DNA from: Pseudomonas brassicacearum
Lineage (GTDB): Bacteria > Pseudomonadota > Gammaproteobacteria > Pseudomonadales > Pseudomonadaceae
Assembly (NCBI RefSeq): GCF_000585995.1
Contig: NZ_CP007410.1
Span: forward strand, 2,197,430 to 2,261,429
DNA length: 64,000 bases
Direction of reading: 5' to 3'
This document shows positions 1 through 8,459 of the stretch, in pieces. How positions within the stretch are numbered: the stretch's first letter is position 1; every line of letters begins with the position of its first letter. Made by a program: the position numbers and the translations under genes. A model generated the notes under the pieces. That model made no database searches and had not been told where the DNA came from. It saw only the letters and a list, made by a program, of their open reading frames with translations.

Positions 1-28
1 CCGGTTCCGGTTGCTTGAGGAGAGGCTC

Positions 29-1552
29 ATGAAGGTGAAAGCGAAGTCGAGCCGCCAGGCTTCTGTTGTCCGCAAGCTGGGCATCGTCGGTGGGCTTGGG
101 TCACTGGCCGGGGGCGATCTGTTCTACAAGTTGGTCAAGTCCCGAGCGGTACTCGAGGATCAAGGTCGCTACCACTTCCTCTTCGAGCAGCACCCGTTCA
201 AGGACGTGCTGCTGCCCCTGGATCAAGGCGCGAACATGACGTCGCGCAAGTTCTATGTGTTCCAGGTGTGCAAGTCGTTCGAGGCAAGCGGTTTCGATGC
301 GGTGATGCTGCCGTGCTTCGCCAGCCATACCTTTCGCGCTGAGATCCAGGAGGAACTGGGCATTCCGGTACTGGACATGATGGCCGCCTTGACCCGGCAC
401 GTCCGCCATACGGTAGCGCCGCAGACGACGCTGGGGGTCATCGCCTCCGACTTCGTGCGCCATTGCGGCTTGTTCGAACGGCATCTCGGGCAACACTTCA
501 AGATTGTCTACCCCGACGCTGATGCTCAATCGGGTTTGATGGAGGCCATGTACGGCCTCAACGGGATCAAGGACGGCCACTTGGAAGGCGTACCGCTTGA
601 AGCGGTCTACCAGGCTTGCCTCTCGCTGCAGGCCCAAGGCGCAACGGTGATCCTGCCCGGCATGACCGAACTTTCCCTCGTCTGTGCCGACTTGCAGCGG
701 CGCGGCATCACCGTGCTGGACATCAATGAGATTTACGCTGACTTCGCGACGCTGGATCATCATCAGCCCAGACGCCCGCCCTTCAAACTGGGCATCGTCG
801 GCGGCATCGGGCCTGCCGCCACGGTGGATTTCATGGCCAAGGTGGTAGCCAATACGCCAGCGGGAAAGGATCAGGACCACATCAAGATGGTGGTCGAGCA
901 AAATCCGCAGATACCGGACCGAACGGCCAACCTGCTTCGGGATGAAACCGATCCGACCCTGGCGCTGTACGCCACCTGCAAACGCCTTGAAAGCGCGGGT
1001 GCCAACGCCATCGCGATGCCCTGCAATACCGCCCATGCGTTCGTCGAGCGCATCCAGGCGCACCTGCGGGTGCCCATCGTGAACATGCTGACCGAGACGG
1101 TGGAGTGGATCGTGCACAGGTATGGTTCGGGCAAGACGATAGGGCTGCTGGCGACATCCGGTACTGTGCAAAGCCAGGTCTATCACCAGGCCGCGCGCCG
1201 CGCCGGACTCCAGATACTTACGCCCGGCGTCGATTATCAGGCGATAGTCATGGAGGCCATCTACGGGCCGCGCGGTATCAAGGCCGGTTTCACTCAAGGA
1301 CTCTGCAAGGAGCAACTGTTGCTGGCGGCCGAGCACCTGTGTGAGCTGGGGGCGGGAGTCCTGATTCTGGGGTGTACGGAGTTACCGCTGGTGCTCGACC
1401 ATTGCGAGGCGTTCGATATTAATGGGCATACCGTGGCCCTGGTCGACCCGACGACGATCCTGGCCCTGAAGTGCATCGCGTTGGCCGAGAAAACCGCAAA
1501 ACCAACGGACGTTCCGAAAGCCCTTTCGAGCGTTGCAACGCTTTCAATCTAA
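29..1552 (+). CDS. Tandem-domain aspartate/glutamate racemase-like protein
   Basis: Two Asp/Glu racemase-family domains in one 507-residue chain, each beginning with a GIVGG motif (about residues 18 and 257). The family normally uses two cysteines as acid/base catalysts. The C-terminal domain keeps both (Cys332 in PCNTAH, Cys449 in GCTEL). The N-terminal domain keeps Cys96 (PCFASH) but has Met212 in GMTEL where the second cysteine belongs. Start chosen at the ATG after the GAGGAGAGG Shine-Dalgarno; an in-frame TTG at 11 lies upstream of that site. Family single-domain enzymes are about 230-250 residues, so this is a fusion or internal duplication. Probably an amino-acid or hydantoin racemase with one degenerate half; the substrate cannot be read from the sequence. 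Confidence 0.8.
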   Translation: MKVKAKSSRQASVVRKLGIVGGLGSLAGGDLFYKLVKSRAVLEDQGRYHFLFEQHPFKDVLLPLDQGANMTSRKFYVFQVCKSFEASGFDAVMLPCFASHTFRAEIQEELGIPVLDMMAALTRHVRHTVAPQTTLGVIASDFVRHCGLFERHLGQHFKIVYPDADAQSGLMEAMYGLNGIKDGHLEGVPLEAVYQACLSLQAQGATVILPGMTELSLVCADLQRRGITVLDINEIYADFATLDHHQPRRPPFKLGIVGGIGPAATVDFMAKVVANTPAGKDQDHIKMVVEQNPQIPDRTANLLRDETDPTLALYATCKRLESAGANAIAMPCNTAHAFVERIQAHLRVPIVNMLTETVEWIVHRYGSGKTIGLLATSGTVQSQVYHQAARRAGLQILTPGVDYQAIVMEAIYGPRGIKAGFTQGLCKEQLLLAAEHLCELGAGVLILGCTELPLVLDHCEAFDINGHTVALVDPTTILALKCIALAEKTAKPTDVPKALSSVATLSI

Positions 1553-1561
1553 GGAAACGAA

Positions 1562-1609
1562 CCCTGTGGCGAGAGCGCTTACAAAAAACGCGCCGCGGCT
1601 CCCACAGGG
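1562..1609. repeat. Degenerate REP-like inverted repeat
   Basis: CCCTGTGG and CCACAGGG bracket a GC-rich stretch just after the racemase stop. The arms match the outer part of the REPs elsewhere in the window but the core is eroded. It lies between convergent genes and may act as a shared terminator. Confidence 0.5.
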
Positions 1610-1615
1610 TTTGTA

Positions 1616-2863
1616 TCAGCCCAACTGCGGGGCAAACTCCACGACCGGCATTTGTCGCTTCATCAGCACTTCACCGTTGCGAATCGAGTAGAGCGGCAAC
1701 CCCTGGCTGCGGATCACTTCGTAATCACTGTCGGCCGACAGGATCAGCAGGTTCGCCGGGCGCCCGGGTTCCAGGCCATAGCGCTCGCCCAGGGCCATGG
1801 CCTTGGCGCTGTTGTCGGTGACCAGGTCGAGGGCGCTTTGCAGGTTGCGGTAGCCGAGCATGTGACAGATATGCAGCCCGGCTTCCAATACTCGCAGGAT
1901 GTTGCCGTTGCCCAGCGGATACCACGGATCGACGATGGAGTCCTGGCCAAAGCATACGTTCATGCCGGCTTCGAGCAGTTCATTGACCCGGGTGACGCCG
2001 CGGCGTTTGGGGAAGTTATCGAAGCGGCCTTGCAAGTGAATGCTTTCGGTGGGGCAGGAGACGAAGCTGATGCCCGAGTGGCCGAGCAAGCGAAACAGCT
2101 TGGCGCAGTAGGCGTTGTCGTAGGAGCCCATGGCCGTGGTGTGGCTGGCGGTGACCCTTGCGCCCATGTCGCGACTGCGGGCTTCTTCGGCGAGTACTTC
2201 GAGGAAGCGCGAATGCGGATCGTCGGTTTCGTCGCAATGCACATCCACCAGGCAACCGGTGCGTTCGGCCAGGTCCATCAGGAACTTCACCGAGCTGACG
2301 CCCTGGTCGCGGGTGTACTCGAAATGCGGAATGCCGCCCACCACGTCGGCGCCCATGCGGATCGCTTCTTCCATCAGCTCGCGGCCGTTGCGGTAAGACT
2401 CGATGCCTTCCTGGGGAAACGCGACGATCTGCATGTCGACCAGGTGACGGCTTTCCTCGCGCACTTCCAGCATCGCCTTGAGGGCCGTGAGTTCAGGGTC
2501 GGTCACGTCGATGTGGGTGCGCACATGCTGGATGCCGTGGGCGGCGAGGGCCTGGATGGTTTTTTTTGCGCGCGTCTTGGTGTCTTCCTGGGTGATGGTG
2601 GCCTTGCGTTCGCCCCAGCACTCGATGCCTTCGAACAGCGTGCCGCTCATGTTCCAGCGCGGTTCGCCGGCGGTGAGGGTCGCGTCCAGGTGGATGTGCG
2701 GCTCGACGAAGGGCGGCACCACCAGATTACCGCCGGCATCGAGGTCTTCCGGGCCCAGGCTGGGGGCCTCGGTCTGGCGGGCGATGTTGGCGATCAGGCC
2801 GTTTTCCAGGTGCAGTTCATGCAAGCCTTCGCGGTTGCGCAGGCGGGCGTTGATGATGTGCAT
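1616..2863 (-). CDS. codA: Cytosine deaminase
   Basis: Amidohydrolase that converts cytosine to uracil and ammonia for pyrimidine salvage in the cytoplasm. 415 residues, close to E. coli CodA (about 427). Metal and active-site motifs are in order: HIHLDAT near residue 57, HCDET near 210, SHTTAMG near 240 and GQDSIVDPW near 305, matching the His/His/His/Glu/His/Asp set of the family. It starts 12 nt after the permease stop, so codB and codA form one transcript. ATG start retained. Related deaminases acting on creatinine or isoguanine share the fold, but the paired permease favours cytosine. Confidence 0.93.
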   Translation of the reverse strand: MHIINARLRNREGLHELHLENGLIANIARQTEAPSLGPEDLDAGGNLVVPPFVEPHIHLDATLTAGEPRWNMSGTLFEGIECWGERKATITQEDTKTRAKKTIQALAAHGIQHVRTHIDVTDPELTALKAMLEVREESRHLVDMQIVAFPQEGIESYRNGRELMEEAIRMGADVVGGIPHFEYTRDQGVSSVKFLMDLAERTGCLVDVHCDETDDPHSRFLEVLAEEARSRDMGARVTASHTTAMGSYDNAYCAKLFRLLGHSGISFVSCPTESIHLQGRFDNFPKRRGVTRVNELLEAGMNVCFGQDSIVDPWYPLGNGNILRVLEAGLHICHMLGYRNLQSALDLVTDNSAKAMALGERYGLEPGRPANLLILSADSDYEVIRSQGLPLYSIRNGEVLMKRQMPVVEFAPQLG

Positions 2864-2875
2864 CAGGCGAGTCCT

Positions 2876-4147
2876 TTATAGGTCTTGTAGTGGTGCGTCG
2901 GCGGTGCGAGTACCCATTACGCCGATCAATAGCACATACGTTAGCGCGCCAGTGGCGATTCCTACCAGTGGTGCGACCCATGGCGAATTGAACGCGGCGA
3001 CGGTGCCAAGCCCATAGGCCAGCAGCCCAGGCCAGTTGAACGCCGGCAGCTGTGCTTCGGCCAGGCGTGGATAGCGACCGCGCCAGCGGAAAAAGAAATC
3101 GGCCATGATCACGCCACCAATGGGCGGGATCACGGTGCCCAGCAGAATCAGGTACGGCACCAGCAGATCGTACATGCCCAGCAGGGCCAGCAGCGTGCCG
3201 ATCACGGCGCCACCGAGGGTCACGGTTTTGCGTCGACGGGTACGCAGCAGGTTGCAACCGGCCACGGCGAAGTTGTAGATGGTGTTGTCCTGGGTGCTCC
3301 AGATGTTGAGCAGCAGCATGGCCATCGCCGCCATGGCGAAACCCTGCAACAGCAACACTTCGACCACGTCCGGTTGTTGATAGACGATGGCCCCGTAGGC
3401 GCCGATCAGCACCATCAGGCCGTTGCCGACGAAGAAGCCGATCAGGCTCGCCAGCACCGCGACCTTCGCCGAACGGGAGAAGCGCGTCCAATTGGTGGCC
3501 TGGGTCGCGCCGCTGACGAAGGTGCCGAACACCAGCGTGATGGCGGTGGACCAGTCGAGGCTGCCCGTCGGCACCACCGCCAGCAAGCCGTCGAGGCCGC
3601 CGACCTTCACCGTCGCCACCCACATCGACAGCATCAGCAGCAACATCATGGCTGGCACGGCGATGTACGAAAGGATTTCCAGCCCGCGATAACCCACGTA
3701 GGCCGTGGCGCAGAATCCCAGGCCGAACAGCACCATCAGGCCCAGCACGGTGCCCTGGTCCAATTCGAAATACTTGCCCAGCACCACGGCGGCAGTCGCC
3801 GTGCCCCAGGCGTACCAGCCGATCTGGGTGAAGCCCAGGATCAAGTCGCTGAGCTTGCTGCCCACCTCGCCAAAGCAGAAGCGCCCCATCAGCACCGAAT
3901 TGAGCCCGCTCTTGAACGCGATGTAGCCCAGGCCCGCGGCATAGAGGCCCAGCAGCAGGTTGCCGATGATGATGACCGTGAGCATTTCGGCAAAACCGAA
4001 CGCCACCCCCAGCTTGCCCCCGGCAAACATCGTGGCGGTGAAAAAGGTGAAACCCAGCAGCACCATGGCCGTGGAGGCCAGGCCCTTGCGGGCATGCATC
4101 GGGACTTCGCTCAAGGGATAGTCGTTGCCCGGATCGTTCTGAGTCAT
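2876..4147 (-). CDS. codB: Cytosine permease (NCS1 family)
   Basis: Inner-membrane nucleobase:cation symporter that imports cytosine for the deaminase encoded next to it. About 423 residues with roughly 12 hydrophobic segments; the N-terminal SEVPMHARKGLASTAMVLLG region is typical of CodB. I place the start at the ATG beginning MTQNDPGNDYPLSEV, because the extra 28 residues from an upstream TTG are polar and do not resemble the family. First gene of the codBA pair on this strand. The 5' region is followed upstream by a REPIN separating it from the hydrolase. Confidence 0.9.
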   Translation of the reverse strand: MTQNDPGNDYPLSEVPMHARKGLASTAMVLLGFTFFTATMFAGGKLGVAFGFAEMLTVIIIGNLLLGLYAAGLGYIAFKSGLNSVLMGRFCFGEVGSKLSDLILGFTQIGWYAWGTATAAVVLGKYFELDQGTVLGLMVLFGLGFCATAYVGYRGLEILSYIAVPAMMLLLMLSMWVATVKVGGLDGLLAVVPTGSLDWSTAITLVFGTFVSGATQATNWTRFSRSAKVAVLASLIGFFVGNGLMVLIGAYGAIVYQQPDVVEVLLLQGFAMAAMAMLLLNIWSTQDNTIYNFAVAGCNLLRTRRRKTVTLGGAVIGTLLALLGMYDLLVPYLILLGTVIPPIGGVIMADFFFRWRGRYPRLAEAQLPAFNWPGLLAYGLGTVAAFNSPWVAPLVGIATGALTYVLLIGVMGTRTADAPLQDL

Positions 4148-4317
4148 GTGGCGGTCCTTGCGGATGAGGGGAATATCGCAAGCGTGCAGTGGCCGTGCCA
4201 AGCGAGAGATCGCGAGGTTATTTATAGACAATCCTGGGGATTGAGTGGGCGCAGGGATCGAAAGCGGTGCGGCAGTGATTCAAGTTGGAACACAGATCTC
4301 ATTAGCGACGCAGATCC

Positions 4318-4411
4318 CCCTGTGGGAGCGGGCTTGCTCGCGAATGCGGTGAGTCAGGTAGGAATATTTGGCTGACACACCCACTTCGCGAGCAAGCCCG
4401 CTCCCACAGGG
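4318..4411. repeat. REPIN, family A
   Basis: Two inverted copies of the CTGTGGGAGCGGGCTTGCTC motif about 40 nt apart, forming a long cruciform-capable doublet. It lies between the hydrolase and codB, both on the minus strand. Confidence 0.9.
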
Positions 4412-4422
4412 ATGCGGTTTCT

Positions 4423-5253
4423 TCAGGTGCAAGGGGGCAACGCCAGAAACCGCAACACCGCCGCCACGATGGCTTCCGGTGCGTCCTCCTGAACCAAGTG
4501 CCCGGCATTCGGAACGGGGTGCAATTGTGCCCCCGGGATCAACCGTTGCAGAGCCCGGCCGCGCTCGATGGGGATCCACTGGTCATCCTCCCCCCAAAGG
4601 ATCTGGGTCGGGCAGCGCACGTTCGGATACAGGCCCTCGGCTTCACGGGTATAGCGTTCGTCCATCTGCGCGATCTGCCGATAGAACGCCGCTTGGCCGG
4701 TCTCGCCCAGCCACGGCTGCACGTAGGGCGCCAACTCTTCGTCGGGGATGTTCCGTTTGATCGCGCCGCGGATATAGGTGGGCACGATGGCCCGCTGAAT
4801 ATAGTCGGGCAGGCCGCTGAAGGCCGCTTCATGCTGGCGTACATGCTGCACGAAAGGTGAGCCCCAAGGCGACAGCGCCACCGGGTCGATCAGCGTCAGG
4901 CTGCGGTAATTCTTGCCGTTGAGCAGATGCGTGCGCAGGGCGGTGGCGCCGCCAAAGTCATGGGCCACCACGTCCGGGCAGTCCAGGCCCCAGTGCTCCA
5001 GCAGTTGCGTGAGCAGCTGGTTTTGCACGCCGAGGGACACGTCGGCATCCGGTTGCGCGGACTGGCCATAACCCAGCAGATCGAAGTAATGCACCCTGTG
5101 GGTGGCGAAGAACAGCGGGGCGATTCGGTGCCACACGTAGGAAGAAAAGGGCGTGCCGTGGACAAACACCAACGGCGGGCCATCGCCGTGGATGGCGTAG
5201 CGAATGCAGTGCCCGTTGAAGTCGAATTCCTGATCCAGCGGCCAGTTGGTCAT
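4423..5253 (-). CDS. Alpha/beta hydrolase, haloalkane dehalogenase/epoxide hydrolase-like
   Basis: 276-residue cytoplasmic hydrolase. HGTPFSS near residue 32 provides the oxyanion-hole loop. The nucleophile elbow is VAHDFGG with Asp99 in place of the usual serine, as in haloalkane dehalogenases and epoxide hydrolases. GEDDQW near 216 could hold the acid and NAGHLVQED near 250 the catalytic histidine. The Asp nucleophile suggests an ester intermediate on a halide, epoxide or haloacid substrate; which one cannot be told. It stands alone, with REP elements on both sides. Confidence 0.85.
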   Translation of the reverse strand: MTNWPLDQEFDFNGHCIRYAIHGDGPPLVFVHGTPFSSYVWHRIAPLFFATHRVHYFDLLGYGQSAQPDADVSLGVQNQLLTQLLEHWGLDCPDVVAHDFGGATALRTHLLNGKNYRSLTLIDPVALSPWGSPFVQHVRQHEAAFSGLPDYIQRAIVPTYIRGAIKRNIPDEELAPYVQPWLGETGQAAFYRQIAQMDERYTREAEGLYPNVRCPTQILWGEDDQWIPIERGRALQRLIPGAQLHPVPNAGHLVQEDAPEAIVAAVLRFLALPPCT

Positions 5254-5326
5254 GATCGGCGCTCCCCTGAAAATGGCTCAGGGAATAGAGCATAGGCCAA
5301 CGCAATTCACTTGGGAGAAACACAGT

Positions 5327-5459
5327 TGTGGCGAGGGAGCTTGCTCCCGCTGGGCTGCGAAGCGGCCCTCAAGCCTTAGATTGCGATGTATCAGGTTGAA
5401 TCGAGTCGCTGCTTTTGGGGCTGTTGTGCAGCCCAGCGGGAGCAAGCTCCCTCGCCACA
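5327..5459. repeat. REPIN, family B
   Basis: GTGGCGAGGGAGCTTGCTCC on the left and its reverse complement on the right, with a spacer containing further short inverted repeats. The sequence just left (about 5299-5318) faintly resembles the left end of the IS4-like element at 53327. Confidence 0.9.
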
Positions 5460-5485
5460 GAACTCCCTTGCCACAAGGAAAGGGT

Positions 5486-5842
5486 TTATTCGCCGTGATA
5501 GATGCAACCGCTGGTGCAGGTCTCATGGATACGAATGGCGCTGAGCTCCGGCAGCAACGGCTTCAACTCGTTCCAGATCCACTTGGCCAGGACTTCGCTG
5601 GTGGGGTTTTCCAGGCCGGGGATGTCGTTGAGGTAGTTGTGGTCCAGGCGCTCGTAGAGCGGCTTGAAGATCGCCTTGATCTCCGAGAAGTCACGAATCC
5701 AGCCGGTGTGCGGGTCGATGTCACCGCTCAGGTGGATCGCCACCTTGAACGAGTGGCCATGAAGGCGGCCGCACTTATGGCCTTCCGGCACGTGGGGCAG
5801 GCGGTGGGCGGATTCGAAGGTAAATTCTTTGAAGATTTCCAC
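5486..5842 (-). CDS. queD: 6-carboxy-5,6,7,8-tetrahydropterin synthase
   Basis: Converts 7,8-dihydroneopterin triphosphate to 6-carboxytetrahydropterin, the second step to queuosine and other 7-deazapurines. 118 residues, the normal length for bacterial QueD. Zinc ligands are the histidine of FESAHRL (residue 13) and the two of GRLHGHSF; the catalytic cysteine is in HKCGRLHGH. The DHNYLND and HETCTSG motifs of the 6-pyruvoyl-tetrahydropterin synthase fold are also present. ATG start; the gene stands alone. Confidence 0.95.
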   Translation of the reverse strand: MEIFKEFTFESAHRLPHVPEGHKCGRLHGHSFKVAIHLSGDIDPHTGWIRDFSEIKAIFKPLYERLDHNYLNDIPGLENPTSEVLAKWIWNELKPLLPELSAIRIHETCTSGCIYHGE

Positions 5843-5925
5843 AGGTTCGGGCTCTTTAAGGTAGCGGTCGCGAGGCAGGCGGCGGAGTTTATCAGTTTGA
5901 TCCCTGCGTTGCGCGAGCGTGCTGA

Positions 5926-7005
5926 CTAAAGGGTCAGCAAACGCTCGCCCAGCCCACCGTTGGCCGCCAGTTCGAGGAACTCGTCGCCGAGCCGGCGGCT
6001 CTCGTCCATTGCCGTGCGCCAGTATTTGCGGCGGCTCGGGTCATCGCCCATGAAACGCTTGAAGTCGTTGCGGTCCGGCAGTTTGCCGTAGGGCAGGCGC
6101 GCCAGGTATTCACGGGACGGCGCCAGCAACAGTACGTCTTGCAGACGTTCGACGTTACCCCGGCGCCATGGCAGACCTTTGTCGAACCAGCCGGGAATGA
6201 CCCGGTCGGTGAAGTGCGGGTACAGCACGATGTCCTCGCCGTTGTAGGGCAGGTCAAGGTGGTAGTCCAGCAAACCGCCGTCGCGGTAGGTGCCGGCACC
6301 GGCGCCCGGCAGGTCGCGCACGCCTTCCATCACCATCGGGATCGAGCCCGACGCCAGCAGGGCCTGACGCAGGTTGCCGGCCTCCAACGGCACGAAACGT
6401 GACGGAAAGTCATTCAACGGATGCAGCGGTGGGGCCAGGCGCGGGTCATGGATGATCAGTCGTTCGAAATGCCGCGACAACCGCGCACGGCCGCGCAGGT
6501 TGTCGGCGATCACCGACGACAAGCCCAGGCCCAGCCGCCCGCGATGGTCCAGGGCCAGCAGGCCGTGGCTCTTGACCACCATGATGTTGAGCCGGTAATA
6601 CGGGTTGTCGAGGATCGTGGTGTCGCGACCTTCGAGCAAATCATCGAGCATGCGCTGCGAGCTCTGGCTGACCCCGGCCATGGTCACGCCTTTGGCGAAG
6701 CTTTGCTCGTTGTATAAGGTGCCCAGGCGCCGGATCCCCTCGGCGGCATCCGGCAGGCAGGCGCTGGCGAAGCGCCAGGAACCCACCGAAGCGCCGATCA
6801 GCGAGCGCTCCCGGGGCGCGGCGGGCAGCCATTCACCAAACAGTGCCAGGTCCAGTCCCTGGATGCCCAAGGCCTTGGGGCCGCCAGCGGCGCCGGGCAA
6901 AATGCCGACGTCGGCAGCGTTCAGGCCGGCCTCGCGGATTCGCGCAAAGGCACGGGGGCCGGCCTTGAGGGTGAGGGCGGGAAACTTGATGTGGATGGCG
7001 GTCAT
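5926..7005 (-). CDS. Patatin-like phospholipase family protein
   Basis: About 359 residues from the ATG at [11 protein letters not shown]; longer versions run into a REP. The patatin features are a glycine-rich oxyanion loop ([10 protein letters not shown] near residue 35), the Ser nucleophile in GASVGSW near 72, and the Asp of the Ser-Asp dyad in DGGLLDYH near 240. The family hydrolyses acyl esters of lipids. No signal peptide is visible, so a cytoplasmic or host-delivered role is possible; no secretion partner lies nearby. Confidence 0.82.
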   Translation of the reverse strand: MTAIHIKFPALTLKAGPRAFARIREAGLNAADVGILPGAAGGPKALGIQGLDLALFGEWLPAAPRERSLIGASVGSWRFASACLPDAAEGIRRLGTLYNEQSFAKGVTMAGVSQSSQRMLDDLLEGRDTTILDNPYYRLNIMVVKSHGLLALDHRGRLGLGLSSVIADNLRGRARLSRHFERLIIHDPRLAPPLHPLNDFPSRFVPLEAGNLRQALLASGSIPMVMEGVRDLPGAGAGTYRDGGLLDYHLDLPYNGEDIVLYPHFTDRVIPGWFDKGLPWRRGNVERLQDVLLLAPSREYLARLPYGKLPDRNDFKRFMGDDPSRRKYWRTAMDESRRLGDEFLELAANGGLGERLLTL

Positions 7006-7050
7006 ACCGGTCTCGAATACGGGTAGGCGGCTGATTATAACGACACAAAA

Positions 7051-7080
7051 CCCTGTGGGAGCGAGCAAGCTCGCACCCAC
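7051..7080. repeat. Single degenerate family-A REP
   Basis: CCCTGTGGGAGCGAGCAAGC followed by CTCGCACCCAC: one REP with rearranged core, upstream of the patatin gene and the PepSY operon. Confidence 0.7.
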
Positions 7081-7105
7081 ATTGATGTGGGTTCCATGAT
7101 GGCAA

Positions 7106-7121
7106 TTCAGTTTCAGTTAAG
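7106..7121 (+). promoter_or_regulatory. Putative BqsR-type box TTCAG-N6-TTAAG
   Basis: TTCAG (7106-7110), six bases, then TTAAG (7117-7121), one mismatch from the tandem TTAAG-N6-TTAAG site described for P. aeruginosa BqsR. It sits 50 nt upstream of the first gene of an operon whose regulator resembles BqsR. Confidence 0.55.
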
Positions 7122-7171
7122 TTCACCCCGATACAGTCGCCCCCGGTAAAGAATATAAAAGGAGACAAACC

Positions 7172-7480
7172 ATGAACCGCCTGACTGCCTTGTTCCTCGC
7201 GACCTTCATGGCCCTCAGCACTGGCCTGGCTCACGCCCGAGACCTCAACGACGACGAAGCCCGCAAACTGCAAGACGCTGGTACCATTCTGTCCGTTGAA
7301 AAACTCAATGCCATTGCCCTGGCCGAACACCCTGGCGCCACCTTGACCGATACCGAGCTGGAAGAAGAGTACGGCCGGTACATTTATCAAGTGGACATGC
7401 GCGATACCCAGGGCATTGACTGGGATCTGGAAGTGGACGCCGTCACCGGCAAGGTGCTCAAGAATCATCAGGATACGTAA
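7172..7480 (+). CDS. Periplasmic PepSY-domain protein
   Basis: 102 residues with a Sec signal peptide (cleavage likely after HA in the first 23 residues) and one PepSY-type domain ending in the characteristic IDWDLEVDAVTGKVL. A good Shine-Dalgarno (AAAGGAGA) precedes the ATG. Its TAA overlaps the next ATG (TAATG). It is the first gene of a four-gene operon with a second PepSY protein, a response regulator and a sensor kinase, the layout of the P. aeruginosa bqsPQRS region. It may be a periplasmic modulator of the kinase or a metal or peptide buffer; the role is inferred from context. Confidence 0.8.
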   Translation: MNRLTALFLATFMALSTGLAHARDLNDDEARKLQDAGTILSVEKLNAIALAEHPGATLTDTELEEEYGRYIYQVDMRDTQGIDWDLEVDAVTGKVLKNHQDT

Positions 7481-7791
7481 TGAAGCTTAATCTATGCGCC
7501 CGCAGCCGATGGACGCTGGCGCTGCTGGTGTTTTGTTCCCTGGCCATGGCTCGGGACCTGGACCAGGACGAAGCGCTGCAACTGCGCCAGCAGGGTGTGA
7601 TCCTGCCACTGGAGCACTTGCTGCAACAGGCGCTGGACCTGCATCCCGGCGCCAAACTGCTGGAGGCCGAGCTGGAGGAAAAGCACGGCGTCTATATTTA
7701 TGAGGTCGAGCTGCTGGATACCGACGGCGTCGTGCGCGAACTGGACTTGGAGGCCGCGACCGGCCGCTTACTCAAAGATAAGGAAGACTGA
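7480..7791 (+). CDS. Second periplasmic PepSY-domain protein
   Basis: 103 residues, clearly a paralogue of the preceding gene: signal peptide, then [21 protein letters not shown], a [14 protein letters not shown] block and a PepSY ending [10 protein letters not shown]. The pair probably arose by tandem duplication. It starts inside the previous stop (TAATG) and its own TGA overlaps the response-regulator ATG, which implies translational coupling. Likely a periplasmic partner of the adjacent sensor kinase; the ligand is unknown. Confidence 0.8.
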   Translation: MKLNLCARSRWTLALLVFCSLAMARDLDQDEALQLRQQGVILPLEHLLQQALDLHPGAKLLEAELEEKHGVYIYEVELLDTDGVVRELDLEAATGRLLKDKED

Positions 7792-8459
7792 TGCGCCTGC
7801 TTCTGGTGGAAGATCACGTTCCCCTGGCCGACGAACTGATGGCCGGGCTGACACGACAGGGTTACGCCGTCGATTGGCTCGCCGATGGTCGCGACGCGGT
7901 GTATCAAGGCAGCATCGAGCCCTATGACCTGATCATCCTCGACCTCGGCCTGCCGGGGGTGCCGGGGCTTGAGGTACTGGCCCAGTGGCGCGCCGGCGGC
8001 CTGGCGACCCCGGTGCTGATCCTGACCGCCCGCGGCTCCTGGGCCGAACGCATTGAAGGCCTGAAGGCCGGTGCCGACGATTACCTGACCAAACCTTTTC
8101 ACCCTGAAGAACTGCACCTGCGGGTCCAGGCGTTGTTGCGCCGTTCCCATGGCCAGGCCAACCAGCCGACACTCAAGGCGGCGGGGCTGCATCTGGATGA
8201 AGGTCGCCAATGCGTGATCCGCGACGGCACGGACATCCAACTGACCGCCGCTGAGTTTCGCCTGCTGCGCTACTTCATGCTTCATCCCGAGCAAATTCTT
8301 TCCAAGAGCCATCTCGCTGAACATCTGTATGACGGTGAAACCGAGCGCGATTCCAATGTGCTGGAAGTCCACGTCAATCACCTGCGGCGCAAGTTGGGAC
8401 GCAGTGTGATCGAAACCCGTCGCGGCCAGGGTTACCTGTTCGGCGGGCAGGCGCAGTGA
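7791..8459 (+). CDS. bqsR: OmpR-family response regulator, BqsR/CarR-like
   Basis: 222 residues: receiver domain (1-115) with acidic pocket VEDH, phospho-acceptor Asp in [10 protein letters not shown] (residue 51) and Lys in YLTKPF, followed by a C-terminal winged helix ending in [13 protein letters not shown]. The combination with two upstream PepSY genes, and the TTCAG-N6-TTAAG box upstream, points to BqsR/CarR, the P. aeruginosa regulator linked to Fe(II)/Ca2+ response and biofilm dispersal. The generic alternative is a QseB/PmrA-type regulator of cationic-antimicrobial or metal stress. Confidence 0.85.
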   Translation: MRLLLVEDHVPLADELMAGLTRQGYAVDWLADGRDAVYQGSIEPYDLIILDLGLPGVPGLEVLAQWRAGGLATPVLILTARGSWAERIEGLKAGADDYLTKPFHPEELHLRVQALLRRSHGQANQPTLKAAGLHLDEGRQCVIRDGTDIQLTAAEFRLLRYFMLHPEQILSKSHLAEHLYDGETERDSNVLEVHVNHLRRKLGRSVIETRRGQGYLFGGQAQ

